From JAZNQL01 sp045531205 (GTDB taxonomy: Bacteria; Bacillota; Clostridia; UMGS1883; UMGS1540), in NCBI GenBank assembly GCA_045531205.1, contig JAZSDN010000019.1, positions 1-30,071 of the forward strand: DNA of 30,071 nucleotides, read 5' to 3'. Shown here in pieces: positions 1 to 8,363 of the stretch. The position numbers and the translations under genes were made by a program. Below the pieces are notes generated by a model. That model saw only the letters and a list, made by a program, of their open reading frames with translations. It made no database searches and had not been told where the DNA came from. How positions within the stretch are numbered: the stretch's first letter is position 1; every line of letters begins with the position of its first letter.

Positions 1-93
1 ACAATACCCAAGGTGGTGTTCTCGCATATCCATTATAACAGATATTTTGAATTCTGGCGAGTATGTTTTGTTTTTTCTTCCTGTTTTACCCAT
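1..93 (-). CDS. IS3-family transposase OrfA, N-terminal part (cut by window edge)
   Basis: Reading leftward from an ATG at 93-91, an open frame of 31 codons runs off the window edge. It begins MGKTGRKNKTYSPEF and continues with KISVIMDMREHHLGYC. The basic N-terminus followed by YSPEFK and a helix-turn-helix-like stretch is what is seen at the start of IS3/IS150-type OrfA proteins, which bind the element's ends. A GGAGG lies 12 nt before the ATG inside a hairpin that looks like the element's end (100-137), so translation may be kept low. The fragment is too short to tell whether the transposase is intact. The IS3 assignment rests on motif recognition only. Confidence 0.65.
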   Translation of the reverse strand, partial: MGKTGRKNKTYSPEFKISVIMDMREHHLGYC

Positions 94-137
94 AAAAAAT
101 ATGCACCTCCAAAAGTGTCTAACTTTTGGGGTGCATA
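94..137 (-). terminator. Hairpin plus T6, probable terminator supplied by the IS end
   Basis: On the minus strand a 15-bp stem with one bulged base (arms 137-123 and 115-100, 7-nt loop) is followed at once by six T residues (99-94). It lies 33 nt past the stop of the E2-like gene, so it could end the mgtC/E2-like transcript as well as shield the transposase from read-through. Confidence 0.6.
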
Positions 138-169
138 TCAACAAGCTTTCAGGCTTTTTTATGTTTTAT

Positions 170-1066
170 TTAGTCTATATCTTCTTTTATGCTTTCGGGC
201 GGAGCATCTAAAACAGAAGGATTTTGCAAAATAGAGAGCATATATTTCCACGCTGCTGCAAAATAAAAACCGTCACAAATACGTTCGTCTGTCGAAATGT
301 TTATATCAACAAATCTTCTCTTTTCTGTCTGGGCATTAGCTTTAAGGACGTATTCTGAATAAGGTGTTCCATAAGCCAAAAATACGGGTAGATTACCAAA
401 ATTATAAAGATGGTGGAACACAGGAGGTATACCAAGAGAGCCCATCGAGGTTAATATTATAGAGCCATGGAAAGGACTTACCCCGAGTAAGAACTTTGGC
501 AGAATTCCCAAAAAGTCCATTACCTTTAAAAGCCATACCACTATTCTTAAAAGAGTACGCGGAATATAGTTTAAAATGCGGGCAGTTTTATCAAAACTGC
601 TTTCTTGCATTTCTTCCCCTTCGGGCACTTTATTTTCTAAAACTACCTTGTTTATCTTTTCAAAAACCTCTGCCGCTGTATCGGTAAGCTCTGGATAAAA
701 TTTTACCATAGTATCGGGAGCTTCGGTTGTCATTTTGGTTTTTACACACATAACAACCTCTACATTATTGCGTGCATATACCTGCAAGCCGTTTATGAAA
801 CGGTTTATTGCAGGATAGGCTGTAATTGTCCTTGTATATGCCGCCACAATAAGATGCAGCATACCAAAACCCTTTAAGCCTTCACGCCTTTTTTGATGTA
901 TGTAATCATAGGCGTTTGTAATATCAATCTTTGCCTGTATAAGATTCTGAGCACCGATACGTTTTGGCATTAAATAGGATTCAAGCCTGCTCATAGGCGC
1001 AAGTGTGCGTAATTTTCTGCCATCAGGTCTGTCGCCAAAACGGCGTTTTCTCTTCTCCATATTCAT
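170..1066 (-). CDS. E2-like acyltransferase-domain protein with altered active site
   Basis: A protein of about 298 residues resembling only the catalytic (chloramphenicol-acetyltransferase-like) domain of 2-oxoacid dehydrogenase E2. It has no lipoyl domain and no E1/E3-binding domain. The C-terminal part holds the SMGSLGIPP segment typical of E2. It also holds DERICDG (about residues 260-266), which aligns with the E2 catalytic DHRxxDG: the catalytic His is Glu, while the Asp is kept. A hydrophobic stretch (LLRIVVWLLKVMDFLGILP, near residue 180) is not usual in E2 and may contact the membrane. An upstream in-frame TTG exists at 1078, but GAAGGGA sits just before the ATG at 1066, so I chose that start. 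The gene follows the MgtC-family gene at 22 nt and is probably co-transcribed with it. Function unknown; it may be a non-catalytic or re-purposed acyltransferase. Confidence 0.75.
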   Translation of the reverse strand: MNMEKRKRRFGDRPDGRKLRTLAPMSRLESYLMPKRIGAQNLIQAKIDITNAYDYIHQKRREGLKGFGMLHLIVAAYTRTITAYPAINRFINGLQVYARNNVEVVMCVKTKMTTEAPDTMVKFYPELTDTAAEVFEKINKVVLENKVPEGEEMQESSFDKTARILNYIPRTLLRIVVWLLKVMDFLGILPKFLLGVSPFHGSIILTSMGSLGIPPVFHHLYNFGNLPVFLAYGTPYSEYVLKANAQTEKRRFVDINISTDERICDGFYFAAAWKYMLSILQNPSVLDAPPESIKEDID

Positions 1067-1088
1067 TTTTCCCTTCAAAACTTTTTCT

Positions 1089-1745
1089 TTAATAATTAAC
1101 TCTTACAACAGAGTCATATTCAAAAACCGATGTAACGTCCTCTAAAGTTACATTTTCGGGTATTGAAATTTTAAATTCGTATCTTTTTTTGTCCTCTCTT
1201 ACAGATACACATACATCTTCAACAAAGATATCCATATCGGAAAGCTTTTCGTGCACAAAAAGCGAAAAGTTTTCTTCTGTTACTCCGTCAATAATAAGAG
1301 TTTGAGAGTGTATTTTTTTAGGATGCTCTATAAGCTTTAAAATGGTTTGTATTATAAGAATAAGAAGAGTAGCTATAATACAAAGAGCATACATACCTGA
1401 CCCTGCCGCCATACCTATTCCTGCAGTAGTCCAAATTCCTGCCGCAGTGGTAAGACCTTTTATTGACTTTTTGTGCACAAAAATCATACCTGCACCCAAA
1501 AAACCTATACCGCTTACAATCTGTGACGCTATTCTCGAAGGGTCAGCCTCTTTAATTCCGGGATAGTTTACAATATCAAAAAATCCATATTTTGAAATTA
1601 TCATCATAAGTGCGGCACCGCACGCAACAAGGCAGTGAGTCCTCATTCCTGCGTCCTTTGTGCGTTGCATACGCTCGTACCCGATTATTGCACCGCAAAC
1701 ACCGGCAATAAATATTCTCAATATAAAATAAGACAGTTCAATCAA
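1089..1745 (-). CDS. MgtC/SapB-family membrane protein
   Basis: Inner-membrane protein with four or five hydrophobic segments in its first 150 residues and a soluble C-terminal domain of about 70 residues resembling the ACT-like domain of MgtC relatives. The conserved family region GYERMQRTKDAGMRTH is near residue 20, followed by glycine-rich segments (SGIGFLGAGMIF). MgtC proteins are linked to magnesium starvation and, in some species, to ATP synthase control; the role here is not known. An ATG at 1760 is in frame, but it would lie at the predicted transcription start. The TTG at 1745 has a GGAGGG six to seven bases upstream and begins right before the first membrane helix, so I prefer TTG. 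First gene of a probable two-gene operon. Confidence 0.85.
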   Translation of the reverse strand: MIELSYFILRIFIAGVCGAIIGYERMQRTKDAGMRTHCLVACGAALMMIISKYGFFDIVNYPGIKEADPSRIASQIVSGIGFLGAGMIFVHKKSIKGLTTAAGIWTTAGIGMAAGSGMYALCIIATLLILIIQTILKLIEHPKKIHSQTLIIDGVTEENFSLFVHEKLSDMDIFVEDVCVSVREDKKRYEFKISIPENVTLEDVTSVFEYDSVVRVNY

Positions 1746-1768
1746 AATAAATCCCTCCATTTTATATA

Positions 1769-1797
1769 ATTATATAATTTTTTACGTCATTTGTCAA
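1769..1797 (-). promoter_or_regulatory. Consensus sigma-A promoter of the mgtC-like operon
   Basis: Minus strand: TTGACA at 1797-1792, a 17-nt spacer, TATAAT at 1774-1769. Both boxes match consensus exactly. The expected start of transcription, about 1762, leaves a leader of only some 17 nt before the TTG start codon. Confidence 0.85.
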
Positions 1798-1840
1798 CCT
1801 GTATACAGTTAATGTATATTCGTAAAAATGTTTATAATGC

Positions 1841-1868
1841 AAAAAAGGCACCCGTGCGGGTGCCTTTT
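1841..1868 (-). terminator. Rho-independent terminator of the dehydrogenase operon
   Basis: GGCACCC and GGGTGCC form a GC-rich 7-bp stem (1847-1864, 4-nt loop) extended by A-T pairs. On the minus strand it is followed by a T6 run (1846-1841). It begins 15 nt after the stop of the fused E1 gene. Confidence 0.9.
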
Positions 1869-1882
1869 AAGTTTAATTTAAA

Positions 1883-4360
1883 TTATACGCCAAGCTTATT
1901 TCTTCTGATCTGTTCGCCTTCTGTAAAGTTCTGTCCTGAAACGTATCCGGGGATAGGAAGAATCTTTTCGTTGATAGCGTCGATTATCCAGCTTGCCTGT
2001 GGGAAGAAGTCAGCATCAAGTTCGTAGCAGGGTGTGATCCAGTTACGAGCGCCAACAACAACGGGAGGTGCATCAAGATAATCAAATGCGAGTTCGCTGA
2101 TTGTCTGAGCAATATCCTTAAGGTGTGAACCTCTTTCGCAAGCATCACTTGCCAAAACAACTCTGCCTGTTTTCTTAACAGATTCAATAACCTTTTCGTA
2201 GTTGAAGGGAACTATGGTACGAGCATCAATAACTTCTGCTGAGATACCATATTTTTCTTCAAGTTCTTTAGCTGCATCAAGTGCACGGTAAAGTGTAGCA
2301 CCGATTGTAACGATAGTAACATCGCTACCAGCCTTCTTGATGTCGGGTTCGCCGATGGGAATTTCATAGTATTCTTCGGGAACGCCGCCTTCGTGGAACT
2401 GTTCGCCAATATCATAAATTCTCTGGCTTTCGAAGCAGATAACAGGGTCAGTACCCGAAAGAGCTGAAGCCATAAGACCCTTAGCATCATAAGGTGTTGA
2501 GGGGAATATAACTTTAAGACCGGGGATGTGAGCTGTAATAGCTGTCCAGTCCTGTGAATGCTGTGCACCGTATTTCGAACCAACGGATACACGGATAACA
2601 ACGGGCATCTTGAGGATACCTGCTGACATTGACTGCCATTTTGCGAGCTGGTTGAATACTTCGTCGCCTGCACGGCCGAGGAAGTCACAGTACATAAGTT
2701 CTGCAATAACACGACCGCCACTCATAGCGTAACCAACAGCACTACCTACGATAGCTGCTTCTGAAATAGGAGAGTTAAAGAAACGGTGGTAGGGAAGAGC
2801 TTCTGTAAGTCCACGGTATACAGCGTAAGCGCCGCCCCAGTCACGGTTATCTTCACCATAAGCTACGAGTGTTGAGTCTTTATAGAATCTATCAATAATA
2901 GCTTCAAAAAGACCGTCACGGAGCTGGTAAACCTGGTTCTTTGTATAGGGCTTGCCGTTTTCGTCGTAAGCAAATCTCTTCTTACGAGCAAGCTGCTGAA
3001 CTCTGGGGTTTTCTTCCATAGGAATAAGTACATCAGGTGTACGGCTTTCGTCAAAGTTTTCAACCTTTTCGTTTGAGAACATAATGCTTTCGATAGCATC
3101 GGGAACAACCTGAAGGTTCATTCTGGGTGAAAGCTCTTCGTTGATAGCAAGCTTCAATACTTTTTCTGTTCTTGCGATAATGTCATTATCCATAGCTTCA
3201 AAGTCAGCCTTCTTAGCAACCTTTGCTTTGATGAGCTTATCCTTGTAAGCTTCAAGAACGTCATGTGCTGCCCATGCCTCTTTTTCTTCCTTGGTTCTGT
3301 AGCTGTCAGCATCTGAGGGTGAGTGACCTGCCATACGATAGGTAAGTGTATCCATAAGAACAGGACCGTCGCCCTTCTTGATAATATCAATTTTACGACG
3401 CATAGCATCGATAACAGCGAGAGGATTGTAACCGTCAACTCTTTCAGCGTGCATCTGGTTAGGTGTAACACCGGCACCAACTCTTGCAAGTACGTTGTAA
3501 GCCATTGTTTCGCCAACTGTCTGTCCGCCCATACCGTAGAGGTTGTTGAAGAAGTTGAAGATAATGGGTAAGCCTTCGTTGAAGCCTTTTTCCCAAAGAG
3601 TTTTAATCTGGTCCATAGCGCCCATGTTAAGAGCTTCCCAAACAGGACCGCAACCTAATGAAGCGTCACCTACGTTTGAAACAACTATGCCCTTCTTCTG
3701 GTTAATTCTCTTGTAAAGAGCTGAACCCATAGCTATTGTAGCTGAACCACCAACGATAGCGTTGTTGGGGTAAATACCAAAGGGAGTAAAGAAAGCGTGC
3801 ATTGAACCGCCAAGACCTTTGTTAAAGCCTGTTGTTCTTGCAAAAATTTCTGCCATAGCACCGTAAAGGAGGAAGTCTGTTGCTACTTCTTTTACGTCAT
3901 TAACATCATTCTGTTTGCCTTCGATAACCTTGTATGTAGCACCGTCAAAGAAGCCTGTCATAGCATCCATAAGTTCTTTGTCGGAAAGCTTTTCGATAGC
4001 TGAAAGACCTTTTGCTAAAATTTCGCCATGGCTTCTGTGTGAACCGAAGATGTAGTCATCAACGTCTAAAAGGTAAGCCTGACCTACTGCTGATGCTTCC
4101 TGTCCCATTGAAAGGTGAGCAGGGCCGGGGTTTGAGTATTCGATTTCTCTGTAGTTACCCTGTGTTTTGATGAGGTAAAGCATTGTCTCAAATTCACGGA
4201 TAATTCTCATATCGCGGTAAATGCGGAGGAAATCCTTCTTTGAGAAGTTAGCTTTTTCATCTTCAATTGACTTGTTGTACTGGTTTACGGGGATGTCTGT
4301 AAACTTAACCTTACCGGGTTTTCTTAACTCGTTAGGGTCCATAAACAATGATTTTGTCAT
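1883..4360 (-). CDS. 2-oxoacid (or acetoin) dehydrogenase E1, fused alpha/beta subunits
   Basis: A single 825-residue chain carries both E1 halves. Residues about 35-420 match the alpha subunit, with HRSHGE and the thiamine-diphosphate segment GDASLGCGPVWEALNMG. Residues about 480-820 match the beta subunit, with YGEDNRDWGGAY holding the Glu that activates the cofactor, and YGAQHSQDW. E1 decarboxylates a 2-oxoacid (or cleaves acetoin) and passes the acyl group to the lipoyl arm of E2. Separate alpha and beta genes are the usual form in many bacteria, so the fusion is notable though not unique. It is the last gene of the operon, 24 nt after the E3 gene, with AAGGAG before the ATG. The substrate cannot be read from sequence: pyruvate, a branched or sugar-derived 2-oxoacid, or acetoin are all possible. 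Confidence 0.9.
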   Translation of the reverse strand: MTKSLFMDPNELRKPGKVKFTDIPVNQYNKSIEDEKANFSKKDFLRIYRDMRIIREFETMLYLIKTQGNYREIEYSNPGPAHLSMGQEASAVGQAYLLDVDDYIFGSHRSHGEILAKGLSAIEKLSDKELMDAMTGFFDGATYKVIEGKQNDVNDVKEVATDFLLYGAMAEIFARTTGFNKGLGGSMHAFFTPFGIYPNNAIVGGSATIAMGSALYKRINQKKGIVVSNVGDASLGCGPVWEALNMGAMDQIKTLWEKGFNEGLPIIFNFFNNLYGMGGQTVGETMAYNVLARVGAGVTPNQMHAERVDGYNPLAVIDAMRRKIDIIKKGDGPVLMDTLTYRMAGHSPSDADSYRTKEEKEAWAAHDVLEAYKDKLIKAKVAKKADFEAMDNDIIARTEKVLKLAINEELSPRMNLQVVPDAIESIMFSNEKVENFDESRTPDVLIPMEENPRVQQLARKKRFAYDENGKPYTKNQVYQLRDGLFEAIIDRFYKDSTLVAYGEDNRDWGGAYAVYRGLTEALPYHRFFNSPISEAAIVGSAVGYAMSGGRVIAELMYCDFLGRAGDEVFNQLAKWQSMSAGILKMPVVIRVSVGSKYGAQHSQDWTAITAHIPGLKVIFPSTPYDAKGLMASALSGTDPVICFESQRIYDIGEQFHEGGVPEEYYEIPIGEPDIKKAGSDVTIVTIGATLYRALDAAKELEEKYGISAEVIDARTIVPFNYEKVIESVKKTGRVVLASDACERGSHLKDIAQTISELAFDYLDAPPVVVGARNWITPCYELDADFFPQASWIIDAINEKILPIPGYVSGQNFTEGEQIRRNKLGV

Positions 4361-4384
4361 TTTTTACACTCCTTTATTTTAATG

Positions 4385-5758
4385 TTAATTTACTTTGCTT
4401 TGGAATATACCCTCGCGTATGATTTCGCATACTGTGGGATGGGGGAATACAATTTCCTTAATATCATCAATTCTCATCTGTGTTTCAACCATTATAACTG
4501 CAGAGAGAATAAATTCTGATGCGTAGTTTGAAATTACGTGGCAACCGAGTAATCTCTTGTGCTTTTTATCGATAACAAGCTTGATTATTCCGTTTCCGCC
4601 TTCGTTTTCGGCAACGTATCTGCCGCTGTAGTTCATTGTAAGCTTTACAACTTCTACATCAAAGCCTTTTTCTTTAGCTGTTTTTTCGGTTTCGCCAACC
4701 GAGCCAACTTCAGGATTTGTGTATATAACAGCAGGGATAGCTTCGTATCTCATTACGTCTTTTTTGCCGAGCATATTGTTTACTGCAACTTCAGCTTCTC
4801 TGTAAGCTGTGTGAGCAAGCATTGACTTGCCGTTTATATCGCCTGCAGCGTAAACGCCTGGGATATTTGTTTTGCAGTAACGGTCTGTCTTAACAGCGCC
4901 GCGTTCAACTTCAACACCTATAGTTTCAAGACCGATATCGCGTGAAACAGCTCTTCTTCCTATTGAAAGTAAAACTTTATCGGCGCGAACTTCTTCGGTT
5001 TTGCCGTCTTTTTCAAATTTTACGGAATTGTTTGTAAATTCAACTACCTTTGCACCAAGGCAGAAGTTAATGCCTTTTGCTTTATAGTTTTTAAGCAGAA
5101 TATCACTTATTTCGTCGTCGGTAGGACCTGCAATTTTGGGCATCATTTCAACAACTGTTACGTTGCTTCCTACAGAATTGTAGTAGGATGCCATTTCAAG
5201 ACCTATAACACCGCCGCCAACAACTACGAGGTCTTTGGGAATTTCGGTTAAATCCAAAACTTCGCGGTTTGTCATAATAAATCCGCTCTTAACACCGTCG
5301 TCAACGCCCTTGATGGGGGGAACAACGGGTTCAGAACCTGTTGCGATTAAAAGTCTTTTGCCAGTATATGTCTGTCCGTCAGCTTCTACGGTAAAGCCTT
5401 CAGCGTTTTTGCCTGTGATTTTACCTATAGCCTTTACGGTGTCAACCTTTAATCCCTTTAAGGTCATTTCAATACCAGAAACTAAAGTTTTTACAACTTT
5501 GTTCTTGCGTTCAATAACCTTTTTCTGGTCAATGCTTGCACCCTGTACTGTTACGCCGTAAGCGTCGCCATGGTGTGCATAGTCATATATTTTTGCTGAG
5601 TAAAGAAGTGATTTTGAGGGTATGCAACCTTCGTTTAAGCATACACCACCAAAAGCTCTTTTTTCAATTACGAGGGTTTTGAAGCCTGCATGACCGGCTC
5701 TTTCACCGGCAAGATAACCTGCAGGGCCGCCGCCCAGAACAATTAAATCGTATACCAT
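4385..5758 (-). CDS. lpdA: Dihydrolipoyl dehydrogenase (E3)
   Basis: Flavoprotein that re-oxidises the dihydrolipoyl arm of E2 with NAD+. The FAD-binding motif LGGGPAGYLAGERAG is at residues 8-22. The redox-active disulfide GGVCLNEGCIPSK has Cys40 and Cys45. A second dinucleotide motif (VVGGGVIGLEMA, about residue 180) binds NAD. The C-terminal FPHPTVCE supplies the His-Glu pair of the partner active site in the homodimer. At 457 residues it has normal length. It lies 12 nt after the E2 gene with AAGGAGG upstream of its ATG, so E3 is probably dedicated to this complex. Confidence 0.95.
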   Translation of the reverse strand: MVYDLIVLGGGPAGYLAGERAGHAGFKTLVIEKRAFGGVCLNEGCIPSKSLLYSAKIYDYAHHGDAYGVTVQGASIDQKKVIERKNKVVKTLVSGIEMTLKGLKVDTVKAIGKITGKNAEGFTVEADGQTYTGKRLLIATGSEPVVPPIKGVDDGVKSGFIMTNREVLDLTEIPKDLVVVGGGVIGLEMASYYNSVGSNVTVVEMMPKIAGPTDDEISDILLKNYKAKGINFCLGAKVVEFTNNSVKFEKDGKTEEVRADKVLLSIGRRAVSRDIGLETIGVEVERGAVKTDRYCKTNIPGVYAAGDINGKSMLAHTAYREAEVAVNNMLGKKDVMRYEAIPAVIYTNPEVGSVGETEKTAKEKGFDVEVVKLTMNYSGRYVAENEGGNGIIKLVIDKKHKRLLGCHVISNYASEFILSAVIMVETQMRIDDIKEIVFPHPTVCEIIREGIFQSKVN

Positions 5759-5770
5759 TTTACTGCCTCC

Positions 5771-7084
5771 TTATTTTGCCATAAGCACGCTGAAGTTTTC
5801 AAGTGCTGTGCCGAGGTCTTTTAAGAAGCGTGCTGCGGGTGAACCGTCGATAGCTCTGTGGTCAAAGGTGAGTGAAAGACCCATTTTCTTGTAAGGTTTG
5901 ATTTCGCCTGCAACTTCGCGGATACCTGTTGTGATTGTATCAACACCCAAAATACCTGTCTGGGGAGGATTGATAACAGGAGTAAATGATTCAATACCCA
6001 TTGAACCGAGGTTTGTAACTGTAAAGCTTGCACCCTGCAAGAAGTCAGGGCTTATTGTACCTGCCTGGCACATTTTAGCAAGCTGTTTGCTTTCGATAGC
6101 TATTTCATTTAATGATTTCTTATCAGCATTAAATATTGTGGGAACCATAAGTCCGCGTTCAGTATCAACTGCAAAACCAAGGTTTACTGAACCAAAGTAT
6201 CTCATCTTATCGCCCAGGAAGTGAGCGTTTAAGTCTTTGTGGTTTTTGAGTATTCTTGATACTGCATATAAAACTATATCGTTAAGAGTAATGTTTGCAA
6301 GACCCATACTTTCAGCATTAGCCTTAACCTTTGCACGGTAGCCCATAATGTCAGCTGCGTCAAATGACGAGTTCAAAGTAAGCTGAGCCATTGTGGATAA
6401 GGATTCGTGCATTGAACGAGCAATAACCTTACGGATGTTGGAGATGGGAACATCTTCAACTTCGGGTGCAGCTGCGGGAGCAGCCAAAGCTTCTGCTGCA
6501 GCGGGAGCATTCAAGTCTTCAACTCTTACTCTGCCGCCTATTCCTGTGCCTTCAATACCTTCAGCATATCCGTCACGAGCTGCGGAAGTAAAGCCTTTAC
6601 CGCTTGCAATTAACTCTTCAACGTCTCTTTCAATTATTCTTCCGTGAGGACCTGTGGGGGTCGCAATGCTTGCATCAACGTTTGCACGTTCTGCAAGATT
6701 TTTTGCACGGGGAGAAATTTTAACGTCACCTGTTGTGTTTTCTGTAACAACGGGTTTTACTACAACTTCTTCCTTCTTTTCTTCTGCGGGAGCAGCTGCA
6801 GCTTCCTCTTCTTCTGATTTTACTGCGAATTCAGCAGTGGATTCGCCTTCGTTACCGATAACGCAGACATTTGTAAGACAGGGAACATCGTCGCCTTCTT
6901 CAAAGAAAATGTCAAGCATTGTACCTGAAACTTTTGCTTCTTCGTCAAAAGTTGCTTTGTCGGTTTCATAGGTGAATAAAATATCGCCTTCTGCTACTGC
7001 ATCGCCTTTTTGTTTGTGCCATTTTGCGATGATACAGCTTTCAACCGACTGACCCTGTTTGGGCATCATAATTGCTGTTGCCAT
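5771..7084 (-). CDS. Dihydrolipoamide acyltransferase (E2) of a 2-oxoacid dehydrogenase complex
   Basis: Core subunit with the full E2 layout. It has one lipoyl domain (residues 1-80, lipoyl Lys43 in ETDKATF), an Ala/Glu-rich linker, a peripheral-subunit-binding domain (about 122-160, ISPRAKNLAERANVD), a second Ala/Pro-rich linker, and a catalytic domain (about 210-437). The catalytic domain ends in TFDHRAIDGSPAARF, where His409 and Asp413 are the catalytic pair. It transfers the acyl group from lipoate to coenzyme A and is the scaffold for E1 and E3, which are encoded next to it. AAAGGAAG precedes the ATG. The catalytic residues are intact, unlike those of the E2-like protein at 170-1066. 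Confidence 0.92.
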   Translation of the reverse strand: MATAIMMPKQGQSVESCIIAKWHKQKGDAVAEGDILFTYETDKATFDEEAKVSGTMLDIFFEEGDDVPCLTNVCVIGNEGESTAEFAVKSEEEEAAAAPAEEKKEEVVVKPVVTENTTGDVKISPRAKNLAERANVDASIATPTGPHGRIIERDVEELIASGKGFTSAARDGYAEGIEGTGIGGRVRVEDLNAPAAAEALAAPAAAPEVEDVPISNIRKVIARSMHESLSTMAQLTLNSSFDAADIMGYRAKVKANAESMGLANITLNDIVLYAVSRILKNHKDLNAHFLGDKMRYFGSVNLGFAVDTERGLMVPTIFNADKKSLNEIAIESKQLAKMCQAGTISPDFLQGASFTVTNLGSMGIESFTPVINPPQTGILGVDTITTGIREVAGEIKPYKKMGLSLTFDHRAIDGSPAARFLKDLGTALENFSVLMAK

Positions 7085-7117
7085 TTATTACATCTTCCTT
7101 TCTTAAAATATCTTATA

Positions 7118-8347
7118 TTATATGCTTTTTGCATTGCTGAGCAAGTATTTTTCTGCCTCTGCGCTCCAAAGACCATTGTGGCGGGCTACTATTTCGCCAA
7201 GCTCACCATCCATATCTTCGAGTGCTGTGAGGGGCATATCAATATTTGTATAAATAAGCTTTTTACCACCCTTTATATTAGGAAGGTTCAAAGTTGTTTC
7301 AACTACAGCGTTAAGACCGCCAACGTGTGTAATCATTGCAGCGGGGTTAATTGTTCCTTTTTCCATCATGGAAAGTGATTCAATCATATCATCTGTGTTG
7401 CCACCGCTTGTTCCTACAATGTGGGTTGAAGCATAGTGAACGTTGTAGAAGTTGAATTTAGCCGAGAATTTGGGGTCAAGAGGACCTGCAAAGAAGTTTA
7501 AGCAACCGTCGTTTCCAAGCATAGCATCAGCCATTTCAACAACAGGAGCAACGGGAGCATAAACAAATACATCGTCAAAGCCTTTTCCGCCGTTTAAAGC
7601 CATTAAATCTTCGGCTGTTTTGTCTTTTGTGTTTACATACACAAGCTTTACGCCGTTTTTAGCAGCTTCTTCAACTGTTATAATGCTCTGTGCACGTTCA
7701 AGTCGTGCATCGTCAATATCTGTAACAACTAAAAGCGAGGGCTTTCTGTCGCAGTGGATAGCATAGTCTATAGCACCAAGACCCATAGGACCTGCTGCTG
7801 CCAAAAGTGCAGCTGCACCGCCTTCTTTTATGCCCATTGAATGAACATAAGAGCCTGCTTTTGTGTGATAGTTTGCGTGGTATCCGCCAACTATACAGCT
7901 CATAGGTTCTGCAAGCGAGCCGTAAAAGAAGGCATCTCCGTCATAATGAAGAAGACATTTTTCTTCCATAAACTGATGAGGTACTATAACATAGGTAGCG
8001 TCGCCGCCGATATTCTGGAAAGAATATCCAGGTGCATCAAGAGTACCCTTATAGTTAATAGCGGGCTGAATAGAAAATTTCTGTCCTACTTTCCATTCGT
8101 CCTGCCATTTTGAGCCTACCTCTACAATTTCGCCGCAAAATTCATGACCTATAATAATAGGATTTTCGGCTACGTCATTGGGAACACGTTTGTGGTTTGC
8201 TCCCTGCTCGGCTGCCTTGAAGGATGACATACAAATAGAGTCAGAAATAACTCTTGCTAAAATTTCATCATCCTTTATTGGGGGCAACTCAAATTCTTCA
8301 AGGCGCAAATCTTCTGCACCGTAAAGTCTTACTGCTTTTGTTTTCAT
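7118..8347 (-). CDS. Medium-chain dehydrogenase, L-sorbose-1-phosphate-reductase-like
   Basis: A 409-residue zinc-dependent alcohol/polyol dehydrogenase-type protein. Candidate catalytic-zinc residues are Cys39, His68-Glu69 (IGHEFCGE) and Glu147 (SLAEPMSC). A Rossmann motif AAAGPMGLGA lies near residue 185. The four-cysteine loop that binds the structural zinc in many relatives is absent: the region after residue 90 has no cysteine cluster. The overall look fits the sorbose-phosphate-reductase-like branch, by recall only, so the substrate is uncertain. The ORF is open up to 8440, but similarity starts at MKTKAVRLYG and the ATG at 8347 has AGGA upstream. It sits between the DeoR regulator (16 nt) and E2 (33 nt), which suggests that it prepares the substrate of the dehydrogenase complex. 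Confidence 0.85.
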   Translation of the reverse strand: MKTKAVRLYGAEDLRLEEFELPPIKDDEILARVISDSICMSSFKAAEQGANHKRVPNDVAENPIIIGHEFCGEIVEVGSKWQDEWKVGQKFSIQPAINYKGTLDAPGYSFQNIGGDATYVIVPHQFMEEKCLLHYDGDAFFYGSLAEPMSCIVGGYHANYHTKAGSYVHSMGIKEGGAAALLAAAGPMGLGAIDYAIHCDRKPSLLVVTDIDDARLERAQSIITVEEAAKNGVKLVYVNTKDKTAEDLMALNGGKGFDDVFVYAPVAPVVEMADAMLGNDGCLNFFAGPLDPKFSAKFNFYNVHYASTHIVGTSGGNTDDMIESLSMMEKGTINPAAMITHVGGLNAVVETTLNLPNIKGGKKLIYTNIDMPLTALEDMDGELGEIVARHNGLWSAEAEKYLLSNAKSI

Positions 8348-8363
8348 AAAAAGTCCTGCCTTT

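Larger units (their letters stand above)
1..137 (-). mobile_element. End of an IS3-like insertion sequence
   Basis: The partial transposase frame is preceded, in the reading direction, by a terminal-looking segment. This has a pair of arms, 100-115 and 123-137, matching with a single-base bulge around the loop TGTCTAA. The arm containing CCCCAAAAGTTAGACA (minus strand) resembles IS3-group terminal repeats. The element would extend leftward out of the window. The exact outer boundary and any target duplication cannot be fixed because the other end is missing. Confidence 0.55.

Noticed and set aside
138..169. AAGC/GCTT with a T run near 142-161 on the plus strand looked like a terminator.
   Set aside because: The stem is only about 4 bp and no plus-strand gene ends there.
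13..234. A 73-codon plus-strand frame at the left edge.
   Set aside because: It is antisense to the IS hairpin, the transposase start and the end of the E2-like gene, and its sequence looks like translated AT-rich non-coding DNA.
170..1066. Pseudogene interpretation of the E2-like protein.
   Set aside because: The frame is uninterrupted, has a ribosome binding site and keeps conserved segments including the Asp of the motif; only the catalytic His is changed. Divergent function is more likely than decay.
2212..2721. A 169-codon frame overlapping the fused E1 gene.
   Set aside because: It is an out-of-frame reading of a strongly supported E1 coding sequence and resembles no domain; similar long shadow frames occur inside argS, polC and the EF-G-like gene.
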